Shown: positions 28,188 through 37,422, counted from the first letter of the stretch. The stretch: DNA of 37,673 nt from Zygnema cylindricum (GCA_037447655.1 JBBHKE010002438.1:1-37673); one strand, 5' to 3'. Made by a program: numbers and translations. Notes: generated by a model from the sequence alone, not told the origin.

Positions 28188-30720
28188 CTATAAAAGGAAT
28201 TCGGTCTCCTTTGCATCGGAGACGAAATAATGGGAATTCTCTCCACCAATTTTGTCATAAGAAAGCCGATTTGGTTTCTTTCCTCTATTCTCTCGTGTAC
28301 TCCGTCTAAGAACCGGAACTTTTTCCACAATCTTCTCCTCCTCGTCCATATTAGATTTTGAACTCGAAGATTTTTGACTTTCCGTCGACATTTTGGAATT
28401 TCGGCTCACATTACTCCGAACATCAATGTCAATGTTCAATTTCTCCGAACGCGAATCAACATTTGATTTTCCCTTCTTGATGTTATCAATGGATTCAGAC
28501 TCCTCATCCGAATCCGAGTCCTCAATTTCCGGGAAATTTGTAACATCGTCTACCTCATAGAAATCAAAATTCTTCTTCAATTCCGCCGATTTCTCAATAA
28601 CCGATTTTAAGTCTTCATGAAAATTAACATTTCGAGATTCTTCCACAATACGACAAACTGGATCGAATACACGATAAAGATTTCCTTTCGTACTATAGCC
28701 CACAAAAATTCCGGGCCAACTTCTCGCCGCAAATTTCCCTTTCCTTTTCACTTGATTGACATATACCGTAGCATGACATCCCCAAATTCGGAGATGATGG
28801 AGAGCCGGTTTTCGCCCATAAAGTAATTCGAATGGTGTTTTATCATCGGAAACCGAAGTAAGTCTCCGATTACAAATGTAATTGGCCGTGAGGATAGCAT
28901 CTCCCCATAATGAGATACTTTGACTGGCCGAATGCACCATCGCTCTCACCATTTCTTGTAAGGTCCTATTCTTCCTTTCGGCTACTCCATTCGATTCCGG
29001 AGAATAAGGTGAAGTGAATTGTTGGGTAATTCCTTTCTCCTTACAATACCTCTCGAATGCGATAAATTCGCCTCCATTATCTGAACGAATGGCTTTCAAT
29101 TTCCGTTCGCATTGTCTTTCGGCAAATGCATGCCACTCAATAAAAGTTTCAAGAGCATCTGATTTCCTCTTCAATAATCGAACCCACGAAAATCTTGAAT
29201 AATCATCAACGATGACCATAATATATCGATTTCCTCCAAGACTTTCCGGCTTAATTTGTCCACATAGATCGACGTGTACAAGCTCCAATGGATGTTGAGC
29301 CCGAAATTTCACATCCTTCGTAGGATGTGGTTTCCGAATTTGTCGTCCTTGACTACATCCATCGCATGCATTTACTTTTTCACCGGTAGCAAGATCCAAT
29401 CCTCTCACACATGCTGTTTTTATCATTCTCCTCAAATTTCCTTCGGATGTATGACACATCCGATGGTGCCATAACGTTAAATCTCCCTTTAATTCCGAGA
29501 TTTGATTTAGAATGCCCGTGGAAAAAGCATTCTTCCTTGGTCGCCTCCATAAAAGTCGACTATGCATCGAATTGGTGACTTCGCCTTCGCCGATTAATTT
29601 GCCGTCGGCGCGATATATGCGAATCGCCGAATCACCTCTAGCGACTACGCTCCCACCGGCTCGCTGAATTTGAGGTACACTTAATAGATTCACTGAACCG
29701 TCCGGAATACATAGGATGTTCAATAAACGTGCTTCCGATATCGTTTCATTTCCAAAACGGTCCCACGTAGGTAAATTCAATCGAACGGTACCTGCGGTAC
29801 CAACCGTAATCGTTTGTCCACTTGCGACTGTAATTACCTTTGGTACGGTAAATGAACGCATGTCGTCAAAAAGTGTAGCGTCCGTACACAAGTGGTGAGA
29901 CGCTCCCGTGTCAATAATCCATTCCTTTTCGTGTGCGTCATCGCGTGCGTCACTTAAAGAATCAATAGTGAGGTGAAGACAAGTGAACGTTTGTCCACCT
30001 TCGCCTCCTTTGTAATTTCCCAAGTCAACGAAATTTCCATGGCTTCCACCATGACTACCATAGCGTCCACGACCACGACCACTATCACGTCTGCGATCGC
30101 GACCACCAAAACTGCGACCGCCTCTTACTCCTCCATTACCAAATTTAGAGTAGCATTGTTGGCTCGTGTGGCCTAATTTCCCACAATTGAAGCATTCTCT
30201 CTCTTTTTCCGGACACGAAGCCGAAAAATGACCGGGCCGGTTGCAACGGAAACACAAGACGTTGCTACTATCATTTTGGGCGCACCGAGAACTTAGATTT
30301 CCACCCCTATCAAGCCATTTTCCACGACCTCTCGTACCTCCTCCTTTTCCACCCCCTCTTCCACGGAAATAATGTAAGTCCGCGAATTCGGGAGCGGTCA
30401 CATTCAAGGATCCCGTGCTCAAGGAGCCCTTTGAAGAGCTAACCCGATTACTTTCCGCCATCTTTAAATAATTTACAATAAACTCGTAAGTATTATTTTC
30501 CCTCACAAGTAAAATCTGATTGAGGTGGATCCACTTATCCGGTAACGCATTCAAAAATCCGGTTACTTTGTCCTCCTCCGTGATCATTCTCCCATTGTTA
30601 AGAAGTTGCTCCACAATAATATTAAATCTCTTCACGGCATCGTCAAAAGATTCGTTGAATTTCATTTTAAATTGCATGAAATCGGAAAACATATATTGCC
30701 CCTTGTTGAATCCACTCAAA
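28188..30720 (-). pseudogene. E5 gag C-terminus, zinc knuckles, protease and integrase
   Basis: Long open frame (863 codons if read from 30779). In order: gag (SDFMQFKMKFNESFDDAVKR, GFLNALPDKWIHLNQILL); an RG-rich stretch; two CCHC knuckles (CFRCNRPGHFSASC and CFNCGKLGHTSQQC); an Arg/Gly-rich linker; protease WIIDTGASHHLC; integrase zinc finger (H-x3-H, CDGCSQGRQ); and core with DLCGQIKPESLGGN, IVDDYSRFSW, SDNGGEFIAF and YSPESNGVAERKNRT (D, D, E intact); then the C-terminal GKFAARSWPGIFVGY and an acidic linker. The open frame stays intact to the TAG. Two tandem knuckles differ from the single one in E2/E3. Confidence 0.9.
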
Positions 30721-31428
30721 TTGGGATTCCAACGCCTTCCAACATCCATGTGCGGTGCTATGTGTGAGGAAATGATCATGCACGGATACCGAACACGTTT
30801 GCATCAATCCGGTGATGGCCGCAAGATTCTTTCGCTTCCACAAATGACGAGCCTTAGCATCTCCAACCGGCATTTTCTCCTCTCCATTGATGACCTTCCA
30901 AAGGCCTCTCAAAATCAATTGAGCTCGAATATATTTCTTCCACGAAAGGTACTTCGATCCATTGAATACGACGGTCTTTCCGGGCATCTGAAATATGTCC
31001 ACTCCTCCTTGACTATCTTCTTCTAAATCGAAATCGTCATCAAGCTTAAATTTCCCCCTCTTATCTTTCACTTTCTTTGCCTCTTCATCATCATCATCGA
31101 AATCTCCTCCATCCGGATCGGGATCCGGCTCACCGTGAGCTAATTCATCAAACCTCCTATCCACGGCCGAAAACTTCTCATCAATCCGACGCATAAAATT
31201 CTCCAAATACTCTCGCATTTGATTGTCGGACATCGAGCCACCGACACCTCTATTTTGATCGAACGAATCCGTGGGAAATGATGACTCAAATGCGGCTCCG
31301 GTAAAACTGAACTCTTTCTCTTCTTTAGGAGGATCCTCGGGAGTCGGCAAATTTTCCCAAAAGTTAGAAACAGGGGTAGCTGAAGAGGAGGGAGTGAAAG
31401 GGGACTTCTTTTTGTTCCTTCCACCCAT
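30667..31428 (-). CDS. E5 gag N-terminal part
   Basis: Starts at ATG 31426-31428 (MGGRNKKKSPFTPSSSATPV); an in-frame TTG two codons earlier is not needed. It contains a very acidic stretch (DPDPDGGDFDDDDEEAKK), a coiled-coil-like MREYLENFMRRIDEKFSAVD, and the DUF4219/UBN2-like start (FNGSKYLSWKKYIRAQLILR, HLWKRKNLAAITGLMQTCSV, CWKALESQF). It then runs out of frame near 30720, where the next block continues with GFNKGQYMF, so one base was gained or lost there. The start lies about 50 bases after the LTR. Confidence 0.85.
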   Translation of the reverse strand: MGGRNKKKSPFTPSSSATPVSNFWENLPTPEDPPKEEKEFSFTGAAFESSFPTDSFDQNRGVGGSMSDNQMREYLENFMRRIDEKFSAVDRRFDELAHGEPDPDPDGGDFDDDDEEAKKVKDKRGKFKLDDDFDLEEDSQGGVDIFQMPGKTVVFNGSKYLSWKKYIRAQLILRGLWKVINGEEKMPVGDAKARHLWKRKNLAAITGLMQTCSVSVHDHFLTHSTAHGCWKALESQFEWIQQGAIYVFRFHAI

Positions 31429-31461
31429 AACCAAAGGAAATACTACAATGGAGCTCTACCT

Positions 31462-31473
31462 GCTCCGATACCA
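31462..31473 (-). promoter_or_regulatory. Primer-binding site of E5 (initiator tRNA-Met acceptor end)
   Basis: In sense TGGTATCGGAGC, two bases after the 5' LTR. It matches the complement of the 3' end of plant initiator tRNA-Met (TGGTATCAGAGC) with one mismatch. This is the usual plant copia type and differs from E2/E3. Confidence 0.85.
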
Positions 31474-31475
31474 AA

Positions 31476-32045
31476 TGAAAGGATCGATAAAAAACTCTGA
31501 GCTCACTTACAAACACTTATAGCAGCAGAAGCATTCAGAATATAAAACATTACATCAACATTGAAGAGACATTTCAGAAAATTCTCACATTAATAAAAAC
31601 TGAAATTACAATTTCTTCTCTATCTCTTCTATTACTCTATATAATCCTCCAATTTCTCATTGATTGATTAACACACAGTCATGGTGTCCCTTAAAGACAA
31701 TACCACCCATGGCGTGACACGTGTGAGCGTACGCCGCCAAGAAGCCTCCAGATGCCACCTGTCCGCAGATTAGACTAGAACACTCTAATTCTCACTAAGG
31801 GCTGAAACATAGCAAAACGACAAGTTAAGACGAAAGTATTAGACAAAGCTAGAAGTACTATCGTACTATATTAGACGTACGACAATCTAGACGCGAAACG
31901 AAACAACAAATATATTTCGCGAAACAACTAGAACTTTAACTAAATAAAAGTAACTGTACTTTCGGGTTATTCTAGAAAGTATAGTTTTCTTTCGCGAAAT
32001 CAAACTGATTCCGCGTGCGTACGATTCTTTCAATGAATCGTAAAA
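31476..32045 (-). repeat. 5' LTR of E5 (570 bp)
   Basis: Pairs with 26030-26599. Its outer end reads TTTTACGATTC, where the other copy has TGTTACGATTC, so the terminal TG has mutated to TT. The target duplication GCTTG adjoins it and confirms the boundary. The TTTCGCGAAA palindromes are kept. Confidence 0.93.
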
Positions 32046-32050
32046 GCTTG
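32046..32050. repeat. Target-site duplication of E5, right
   Basis: GCTTG, identical to 26025-26029. Confidence 0.9.
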
Positions 32051-32372
32051 TAAGTAAAGGAAGAAACAATGGAGAAGGGGAACTTGGCTTTTTATGATGA
32101 GGCTCAACAGAAAGGAAGACTGATGAGGACATCGGATTAGAGTAAAGACCTTAAAATCATGGTAAGAGAGAGAGGGAGAGGGAGTGAGAAAGCAACAGAC
32201 GAAGAGGTATTCCCAGTTGCCTTCTCTCTCCCTCTCCGTCTCTCTCTCACCATGATTTTGAGGTCTTTTGTGCAATCCAATGTCTTCCTCAGTCTTTTTA
32301 CCCGTTGAGCTTCAGTATAAGAAGCGTAGTTCTCTCTCTCCGTTATTTTCTCCTTCGCTTACAAGGTTATCC
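32046..32372. repeat. Long hairpin at the centre of the inverted duplication
   Basis: The left arm 32046-32196 pairs with the right arm 32216-32372 at roughly 75-80 percent identity by eye, around a 19-base loop (32197-32215). The best part is AAAATCATGGT-AGAGAGAG against CTCTCTCTCACCATGATTTT. Beyond E5 the pairing continues with 25821-26029 against 32372-32575. Confidence 0.88.
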
Positions 32373-32576
32373 TCGACACAACTACTATAAACAACCATAT
32401 ATAAAACACAAAAAATGGAGTATCTCAAAAGAAGTACCGAAAAACAAAGTACCTTTTTGCTTTTCACTCTCACATACCAACCAAAATCAATAGAAGTCGC
32501 AGGAGGGAATTTATATGATAGGCTAAAGTGCTCAAATAAAAATACCTACCAACCAGGTATAACTTGCACACTTCCC

Positions 32577-32862
32577 TACTTGGCTCTCATTCCTTTGTCT
32601 ACAATGTTGCTTTACCTTCGCAACTGTGCTCTCGCTCTTTTTCAGTCTTACAATTGCCTTAAATACCTGCGAACCAACATGGGCCTCCGCCATTTCCTTG
32701 TTGCCTTGTAGTGCTCCTTTGAATTTATCACCGTTGATTTTCAATGTTGAAACAAAATTGACAACACGGCTGCAGCCGAAACTAAGACTCCCGTGACACC
32801 AAGACTCCCGTGACACCATTTTTGCAGGTGCTTGCTGCACTCGTTTTTCACCTTTTTCCAAT
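32577..32862. repeat. Inverted duplication, right arm: exon-like segment
   Basis: Reverse complement of 24840-25123. It contains an extra tandem copy of AAGACTCCCGTGACACC (about 32786-32819) that is single on the left. Confidence 0.8.
32658..32858 (-). pseudogene. Second copy of the dsRBD-like fragment
   Basis: Reads FVSTLKINGDKFKGALQGNK and then EMAEAHVGSQVFKAIVRLKK. The G-x-SKK core has become GNKE, the acceptor is gone (ATTGG in place of GCAG), and the donor GT is GC. It is more decayed than the left copy, which suggests that the left copy is nearer the source. Confidence 0.3.
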
Positions 32863-33189
32863 ATCGGGAAGGTCCTCTTTGTCAGCAACAAGGGGGAGGT
32901 GTCTCCCTTGTATCGCACACTCTTCACCAACTTTTGACAATTCATTGTTTTACCAGGTTGGTTTCTTCAAAGAAAAAAAATCCTAAAAAAAGCCACCATA
33001 TTTGCTCCTTGCTTTAGATGAATTTGGTCCATAAAGAAAAAAAAATAAAAAACTCCAAAACCATATTTGCAAAGAACTTTTGCAGTTGTTCCATTATGAG
33101 CCACGTGGCAAAACAAAATTTAGTGTAGTCATTTCTAATACTGTTAGCACTTATAGTTCAATAACTCTAATAGAGATGGGGAGTATATC
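32863..33189. other. No gene seen; right-arm spacer
   Basis: About 330 bases of A/T-rich sequence between the exon-like segment and the pyrimidine tract, longer than the matching stretch on the left. It contains a CCACGTGG core near 33101. No supported frame. Confidence 0.5.
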
Positions 33190-33548
33190 AAACCTCTCCC
33201 TCTCCCTCTCCCTCACCCTCTCCCACCCCCCTCCCTCTCCCTCCCTCTCCTTCGCCCTCTCCCTCTCCCTCGCCCTCTCCCGCTCCCTCTTTTCCCCCCT
33301 CTCTCCCTCTCCCTCCTTTTCCCCCCCTCTCTCCCTCTCCCTCCTTTTCCCCCTCTCTCCCTCTCTCTCTATATATCTCTCTCTCTCTCTGTCTCTCGCT
33401 CTCGCTCTCGCCCTCTCGCTCTCTCCCCCTCTCGCTCTTTCGCTCTCTCGCTCTCTCGCTGACTCTCTCTCCCTCTCTCTCTCTCGCTCCCTCACTCTCT
33501 CTCTCTCTCTCCCTCTCTCTCTCTCTCACTCTCGCTCTTGCCCTCTCG
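33190..33548. repeat. Polypyrimidine tract, CT/CCCT-rich (about 360 bp)
   Basis: Almost uninterrupted C and T on the + strand, with CTCCCTCTCC and CTCGCTCTCG variants. It is the inverted counterpart of 24650-24790, expanded. All frames through it (Ser/Leu-rich or Arg/Glu-rich) are low-complexity artefacts. Confidence 0.92.
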
Positions 33549-33734
33549 CTTTTCCAGACGGAGTTTCACATACCAAGAAGGTTTATCGTTAGCGATTTAT
33601 GCGCACGGATGGCAAAACGAGAGAGGAGAAGAGAAACAGAAAAAATGAGGAGTGAGAGCGGGAGAAAGTGGCTCGTAAAAGAGAATTGTGTGTGTCTCTA
33701 CCGCATAGTTGTTCTGTACAAGTATTTTCTGTAG

Positions 33735-34322
33735 TGTCACGCTCCAAAGAGCATGGAGACAAAATCGTACACCAGTGCCCTTCCGCAAGAGAAACCGTAC
33801 GTGGTAGGTTGGACACTTGGAACTGAACTGTACTTCACTGTAGTTTTTTTACACTAATAGACTTAATGGCGATTCACGGTGTAATTATGTTTTCTGGAGG
33901 CTTTAATTTTCCACCTTCTTCCATGCTGCTGTAGGTCGCATGGCTCCTTCCATACAAAGTTCTCTAAATCTCTGCCATTTTATATTTTTCTTTCTCCTTC
34001 TCTGCCTGGTCGGCTCGAGCCTAACGTTTGGAATCGACAAGGAGTGTCTGCAGGAGTTTATCGGCGGAGGAGAGGCAGTTACCGACGCCTTTGTTGTCTT
34101 CGACTTTGACAGTGACTGGCGGGATGAGTATGCAACCATTAATCTTGAGGTTCGTCCTCTTGTTAATGCAGTATTTGAAACATCAGAATGGTATAAAGAG
34201 GAAACTTTAACAGAAAAGTAGCATAATGAGTAGTATTACCTGTGTACATAGAGTGGATAGTTTAGGCAGATTTGATCACTTTAAGAAATGTATGCGTGAG
34301 TCGTTTTAGGTATTTTATATTT
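33735..34322. repeat. Inverted duplication, right arm: p24 promoter, exon 1, start of intron
   Basis: Reverse complement of 22204-22790. The match stops at GAGTCGTTTTAGGTATTTTA, just before the 71-bp tandem repeats. Confidence 0.85.
33940..34149 (+). pseudogene. Orphan copy of p24 exon 1
   Basis: ATG at 33940 opens MAPSIQSSLNLCHF, a hydrophobic core IFFFLLLCLVGSS, then TFGID-KECLQEFIGGGEAV and VVFDFDSDWRDEYATINLE, with the GTTCGT donor preserved after 34149. It is two codons shorter than the source, with LRFVIDR changed to LTFGID. Exons 2-4 are absent and a retroelement follows, so it cannot make a p24 protein. If transcribed and read through it gives a secreted 93-residue peptide ending ETLTEK. 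Confidence 0.85.
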
Positions 34323-34328
34323 TTTTTT

Positions 34329-34499
34329 GTACCTCTAGATCTACTCCCTTTTGTCTTTTCCTCCTTCACTAAGCGACAGCGCCTACTCCATGTAACCATG
34401 TACCTCCGGATCTGCTCCCTTTCGTCTTTTCCTCCTTCACTATGCGACAGCGCCTACTCCTTGTAACCATGTACCTCTGGATCTACTCCCTTTGTCTAT
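34329..34499. repeat. 71-bp tandem repeats (about 2.4 copies)
   Basis: Units start with GTACCTC at 34329, 34400 and 34471, and each full unit holds TCTTTTCCTCCTTCACTA and GCGACAGCGCCTACTCC. They stand between the end of the inverted duplication and the reverse-transcriptase element, and may be 5' monomers of that element. Confidence 0.85.
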
Positions 34500-35019
34500 C
34501 ACCTCTCCTCAACCGTCATCGACCACACTCCCGTCCGGCCCCACAGATGAGGAGTGGAATTTCGTCCGTGCGTTAGATGTTTTGGGGGCTTACGATTTGG
34601 GAGCCCCCCGCCCGCGATTGTACACCCGTATTCCTATGACCTTCAGGACAATAGTACAGGATGCCCTCCACCTCCCCTTGTCCCACATTTCTTCAAACCC
34701 GGCGGACATTGCTCCTTGGCACCTTCTTCTTATGTTCTCTCTTTGGGTGCTAGTCCCTCCAGGTCGTGGAGGGGGCAGTGGAGCTAGAGAAACTATGGCG
34801 CGTTGTCGCCGATTCCTTCGTGGTGAGTGGAAGGCCCTCCACGCCGAGCATGAGGATCGAGTATCGAGAACCTCTTTCATACCACGTCGGCCACCTAGGC
34901 CATCAGATGTCTCGACCTCTTATCGTCGAGCAATTCACTTAGGCGTGTTGGTGAGCTTTCTCGAGCGGATGGGCCCTACAACCATTCACCCCTCCCCCCG
35001 GATCTTTTTCCACTATTGA
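34492..35019 (+). pseudogene. N-terminal region of the RT element
   Basis: Open frame of 175 codons without an ATG at its edge. It reads DEEWNFVRALDVLGAYDLGA, FRTIVQDALHLPLSHISSNP, WHLLLMFSLWVLVPPGRGGG and ARCRRFLRGEWKALHAE. No domain is recognised. The pattern resembles the region before RT in plant elements of this group. A stop at 35017-35019 and frameshifts to 35290 separate it from RT. Confidence 0.5.
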
Positions 35020-35295
35020 GGTCATTCGAGCTCTCCACCCCCTTGCACCTTCCCCTTTACCCCTTCTATCCACGCCTTTGAGCCTTCTAAGAGTTTTACT
35101 TTAGATCGCTAGGTTTTCATTAAGGCTCTTAGCTCTTCTCCTCACTTTTCAACGGGGGGTCCCTCGGGCACAGTGTATGATTTGTTTCGCGATGTTTTGC
35201 CCCTTGAATTTGGTGCTCGGGGGTTCGATGTGTTTTTTCGAGTATAGTGGGGATGTTCCCCCTCGGATTTGTGATCTTTCACGGCGTCCCACCTT

Positions 35296-35880
35296 GTGGC
35301 GGTCACCAAACCTAATGGTGGGATCCGCACTATTGCCTTGGGAGAGGTTTTATGTAGATTGGTGGCTCGTGCAATATGTCTCCAGCTCCAACCAGCTTTC
35401 CATGATTATTTCTCTCCTCATCAATTTAGAGTGGCCACGAGAGGAGGTTGTGAGGCCGTGGTCCATGGGATTCGGGTTTTGTTAGATGTACATCCGGATT
35501 GGTTGGTCTTTCAAGTCGACGTTTCCAATGCCTTTAATACGGTGGATTGCAATGTGATTTTTTCAAAGCTTATGGCGGCTCCATCTCTGATTGTCCATTT
35601 ATTCCCCTTTGTTAGTGCTTTCTATTCTTTGACAAGCAGCCTTTCCTTCTCGACCGATGGTGATCTCATTCCTCTCTCCTCTGCTACTGGCACTCGCCAA
35701 GTGGACCTTCCCGGCGGACCTTCGTTCGCCCTCGCCCATTACCGAGCCCTTCAAGCTTCCGCAGCCGCCTTCCCTTCTTGCCTTTTCCCTTCGATTGCAA
35801 ATGATACGCACATTATTGAGCCTAGAGAACTAGTTCTGTTGGCACATGATTTTTTCAAGGAACGTTTAGCCGAACAGTCT
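35296..35880 (+). pseudogene. Reverse transcriptase domain of the RT element
   Basis: Reads VTKPNGGIRTIALGEVLCRL (RT motif 2 region), then VFQVDVSNAFNTVDCNVIFS (catalytic Asp present), then GTRQVDLPGGPSFALAHYRA (a damaged G-x-RQGDPL) and FPSIANDTHIIEP (the expected ADD has become AND). Two key motifs are mutated, so polymerase activity is excluded. The frame is open for about 195 codons and then breaks near 35885. Confidence 0.8.
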
Positions 35881-35885
35881 AGCCT

Positions 35886-36550
35886 TCGAAGTGTGTTATT
35901 TGGTCTCCTCAGGATATTCCACTTTCTTTTACTCCCCCTCTTGGTTTTCAAACCCCTTCTCCTTCCGATGGCATTTGTGTGCTTGGTTTCCCCGTTGGTC
36001 TAGATACTCTGTGACCCAATTCTTTCATGATGCTTCACAGACAGATCTGGCCCAAGTGGACGACCTTCCTCACCTTCTCGATCCCCAAGTGGCTTTTGCT
36101 ATGTTAACCGGGTGTTTTCCCCACCGCCCTTCTTACCTTACTCATACTTCCCCTCCCACCTTGACGTTTATCTCCTCTCTCTCGGCTTTTGACGATCGCC
36201 TCATGGACGTCCTCCACACTCTGTTAGGTCGTGGGGCATTCGATCACGAGTCTAGGTCATCGACCCGCATTCAGGCATCCCTCCCTGTCTCTACTAGGGG
36301 TTTGGGTCTATTATCGATTGCTCGTGTTGCTCCTGCTGCCTATGTGGGAAGTTGGTGTATTATTGCCTCTACTCTTGTTTCTCGTTTCTTAGTTGGGGAA
36401 ACCCCCGTTCTAGCTACCGTTGTCCCCCGGGTTGTAGACAGTGTGTTCGCCTTCCACCAATCTCTATTGGACGCGTCACGTTCTCTTCCTCCCCATGCCC
36501 TAGTAGATGTGCCAATTCTCTCCACCCTTGTTACCAAATCCTTCCGTTGA
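35886..36550 (+). pseudogene. Connector region of the RT element
   Basis: A frameshift leads through DIPLSFTPPLGFQTPS and LGFPVGLDTL (one frame) to QFFHDASQTDLAQVDDLPHL, DPQVAFAMLTGCFPHRPSYL, ASLPVSTRGLGLLSIARVAP, AAYVGSWCIIASTLVSRFLV and LPPHALVDVPILSTLV. In related elements this joins RT to the C-terminal domain. It includes the GLGL-x5-AP-AAY-GS pattern seen in many plant and animal non-LTR proteins. A stop at 36548-36550 ends the frame. Confidence 0.65.
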
Positions 36551-36551
36551 G

Positions 36552-37421
36552 CGTGTGCATGAATCGATTTTCGATCGGGTTGTCGCCGCCATAAAATCTG
36601 AGCTTCTCAAGGCGCTTCCCTCCCATTCTTCGCGTGCTCGTCTTCTCTCTTGTGGGGGACCGGGTTCTGGGTCTTAGCTTTTCGCTAAACCTATTTTGTC
36701 CACTCTCCGATTTTCACCTGCTCAGTTCACCAGCGCCCTCCGATTTCGCCTTGGCCTCCTCCATCCTCTTTTACTTGACTCTCTTGTTTGTGCATGTGGT
36801 CTTGTCTTGGGGCCCGATGGTGTACATTTGCTTCGTTGCTCCCATGGGGGAGATTTGATCTAGGCGCATGACACTATTCGCGATGCCGTTGCGAGTATCG
36901 CTTCAGAAGGGGGCTTTTATGTGCGTCGAGGGGTTTCTCATGTTATCCCCTCGCGTCGGATCGATGTTGTTTTGCTTGATGGTGTCCGTCGCATCTTCGA
37001 GGATATTGTTCTGGCGAACCGTACTTCACCTACAGTTGTTGGTCAAGCGGTTCGACATGTTGGGGTGGTAGCTCGTGATGCTGCTAAGGCGAAGGAGCGT
37101 GATTATGTCCACCGGGACCCTATGGATGATTTTATTCCGATGGCGGTCGAGAACTTTGGTTGTTTGGGTGTTGCACTGGACGAGTTTCTCCGTACTTGTG
37201 CTCGACGTGATTTCGAGCGCCGAGGACCTAAGAGCCCTCCTCCTTCGGTCCTTACTTCTTTTTATCGTCAACGCTTACCTGTGGCTCTACAAAGAGTGCA
37301 TGCTTCTATTCTCCTCCGATCGGCTGTTGCGGTTATGGATCGTCGCCGTGTTCTGGAACTCCCTCGATGTGCTCCCCCGGGCTGGGGGGACTTAAGAGGT
37401 TGCTTTTTCGCAGATATTTAA
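36552..37421 (+). pseudogene. Zinc-binding and PD-(D/E)XK-like C-terminal domain of the RT element
   Basis: Frame 3 with stops near 36675 and 36859. It reads FTSALRFRLGLLHPLLLDSL, then CACGLVLGPDGVHLLRCSHG (a C-x-C...H-x3-C zinc-ligand set), then HDTIRDAVASIASEGGFYVR, SRRIDVVLLDGVRRIFEDIV, ARDAAKAKERDY and DDFIPMAVENFGCLGVALDE. The R-x-D-x5-D...D-I-V pattern with a later Lys-rich helix fits a restriction-like endonuclease fold, which would nick target DNA. It ends GWGDLRGCFFADI with TAA near 37421. Confidence 0.6.
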
Positions 37422-37422
37422 T

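Larger units (their letters stand above)
26030..32045 (-). mobile_element. Nearly complete Ty1/copia retrotransposon E5 (6016 bp)
   Basis: Two 570-bp LTRs, perfect 5-bp target duplications, a primer-binding site, a polypurine tract, and gag-protease-integrase-RT-RNase H in copia order on the - strand. It belongs to another family than E1-E4: the protein motifs and LTRs do not match, and its primer site is the common acceptor-end type. Three lesions break the polyprotein: a frameshift near 30720, TAG at 28188-28190 and TGA at 27795-27797. By eye the LTRs differ at about two dozen of 570 positions. It sits inside the left arm of a palindrome and splits it. Confidence 0.93.

Noticed and set aside
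33151-33592. Long Ser/Leu-rich (+) and Arg/Glu-rich (-) open frames
   Set aside because: Pure translations of a CT/GA low-complexity tract in all frames, with no conserved coding signal.
34590-34880. Minus-strand frame across the N-terminus of the RT element, and other antisense frames in 34.5-37.4 kb
   Set aside because: Shadows of the + strand coding blocks, which have recognisable RT and C-terminal motifs.
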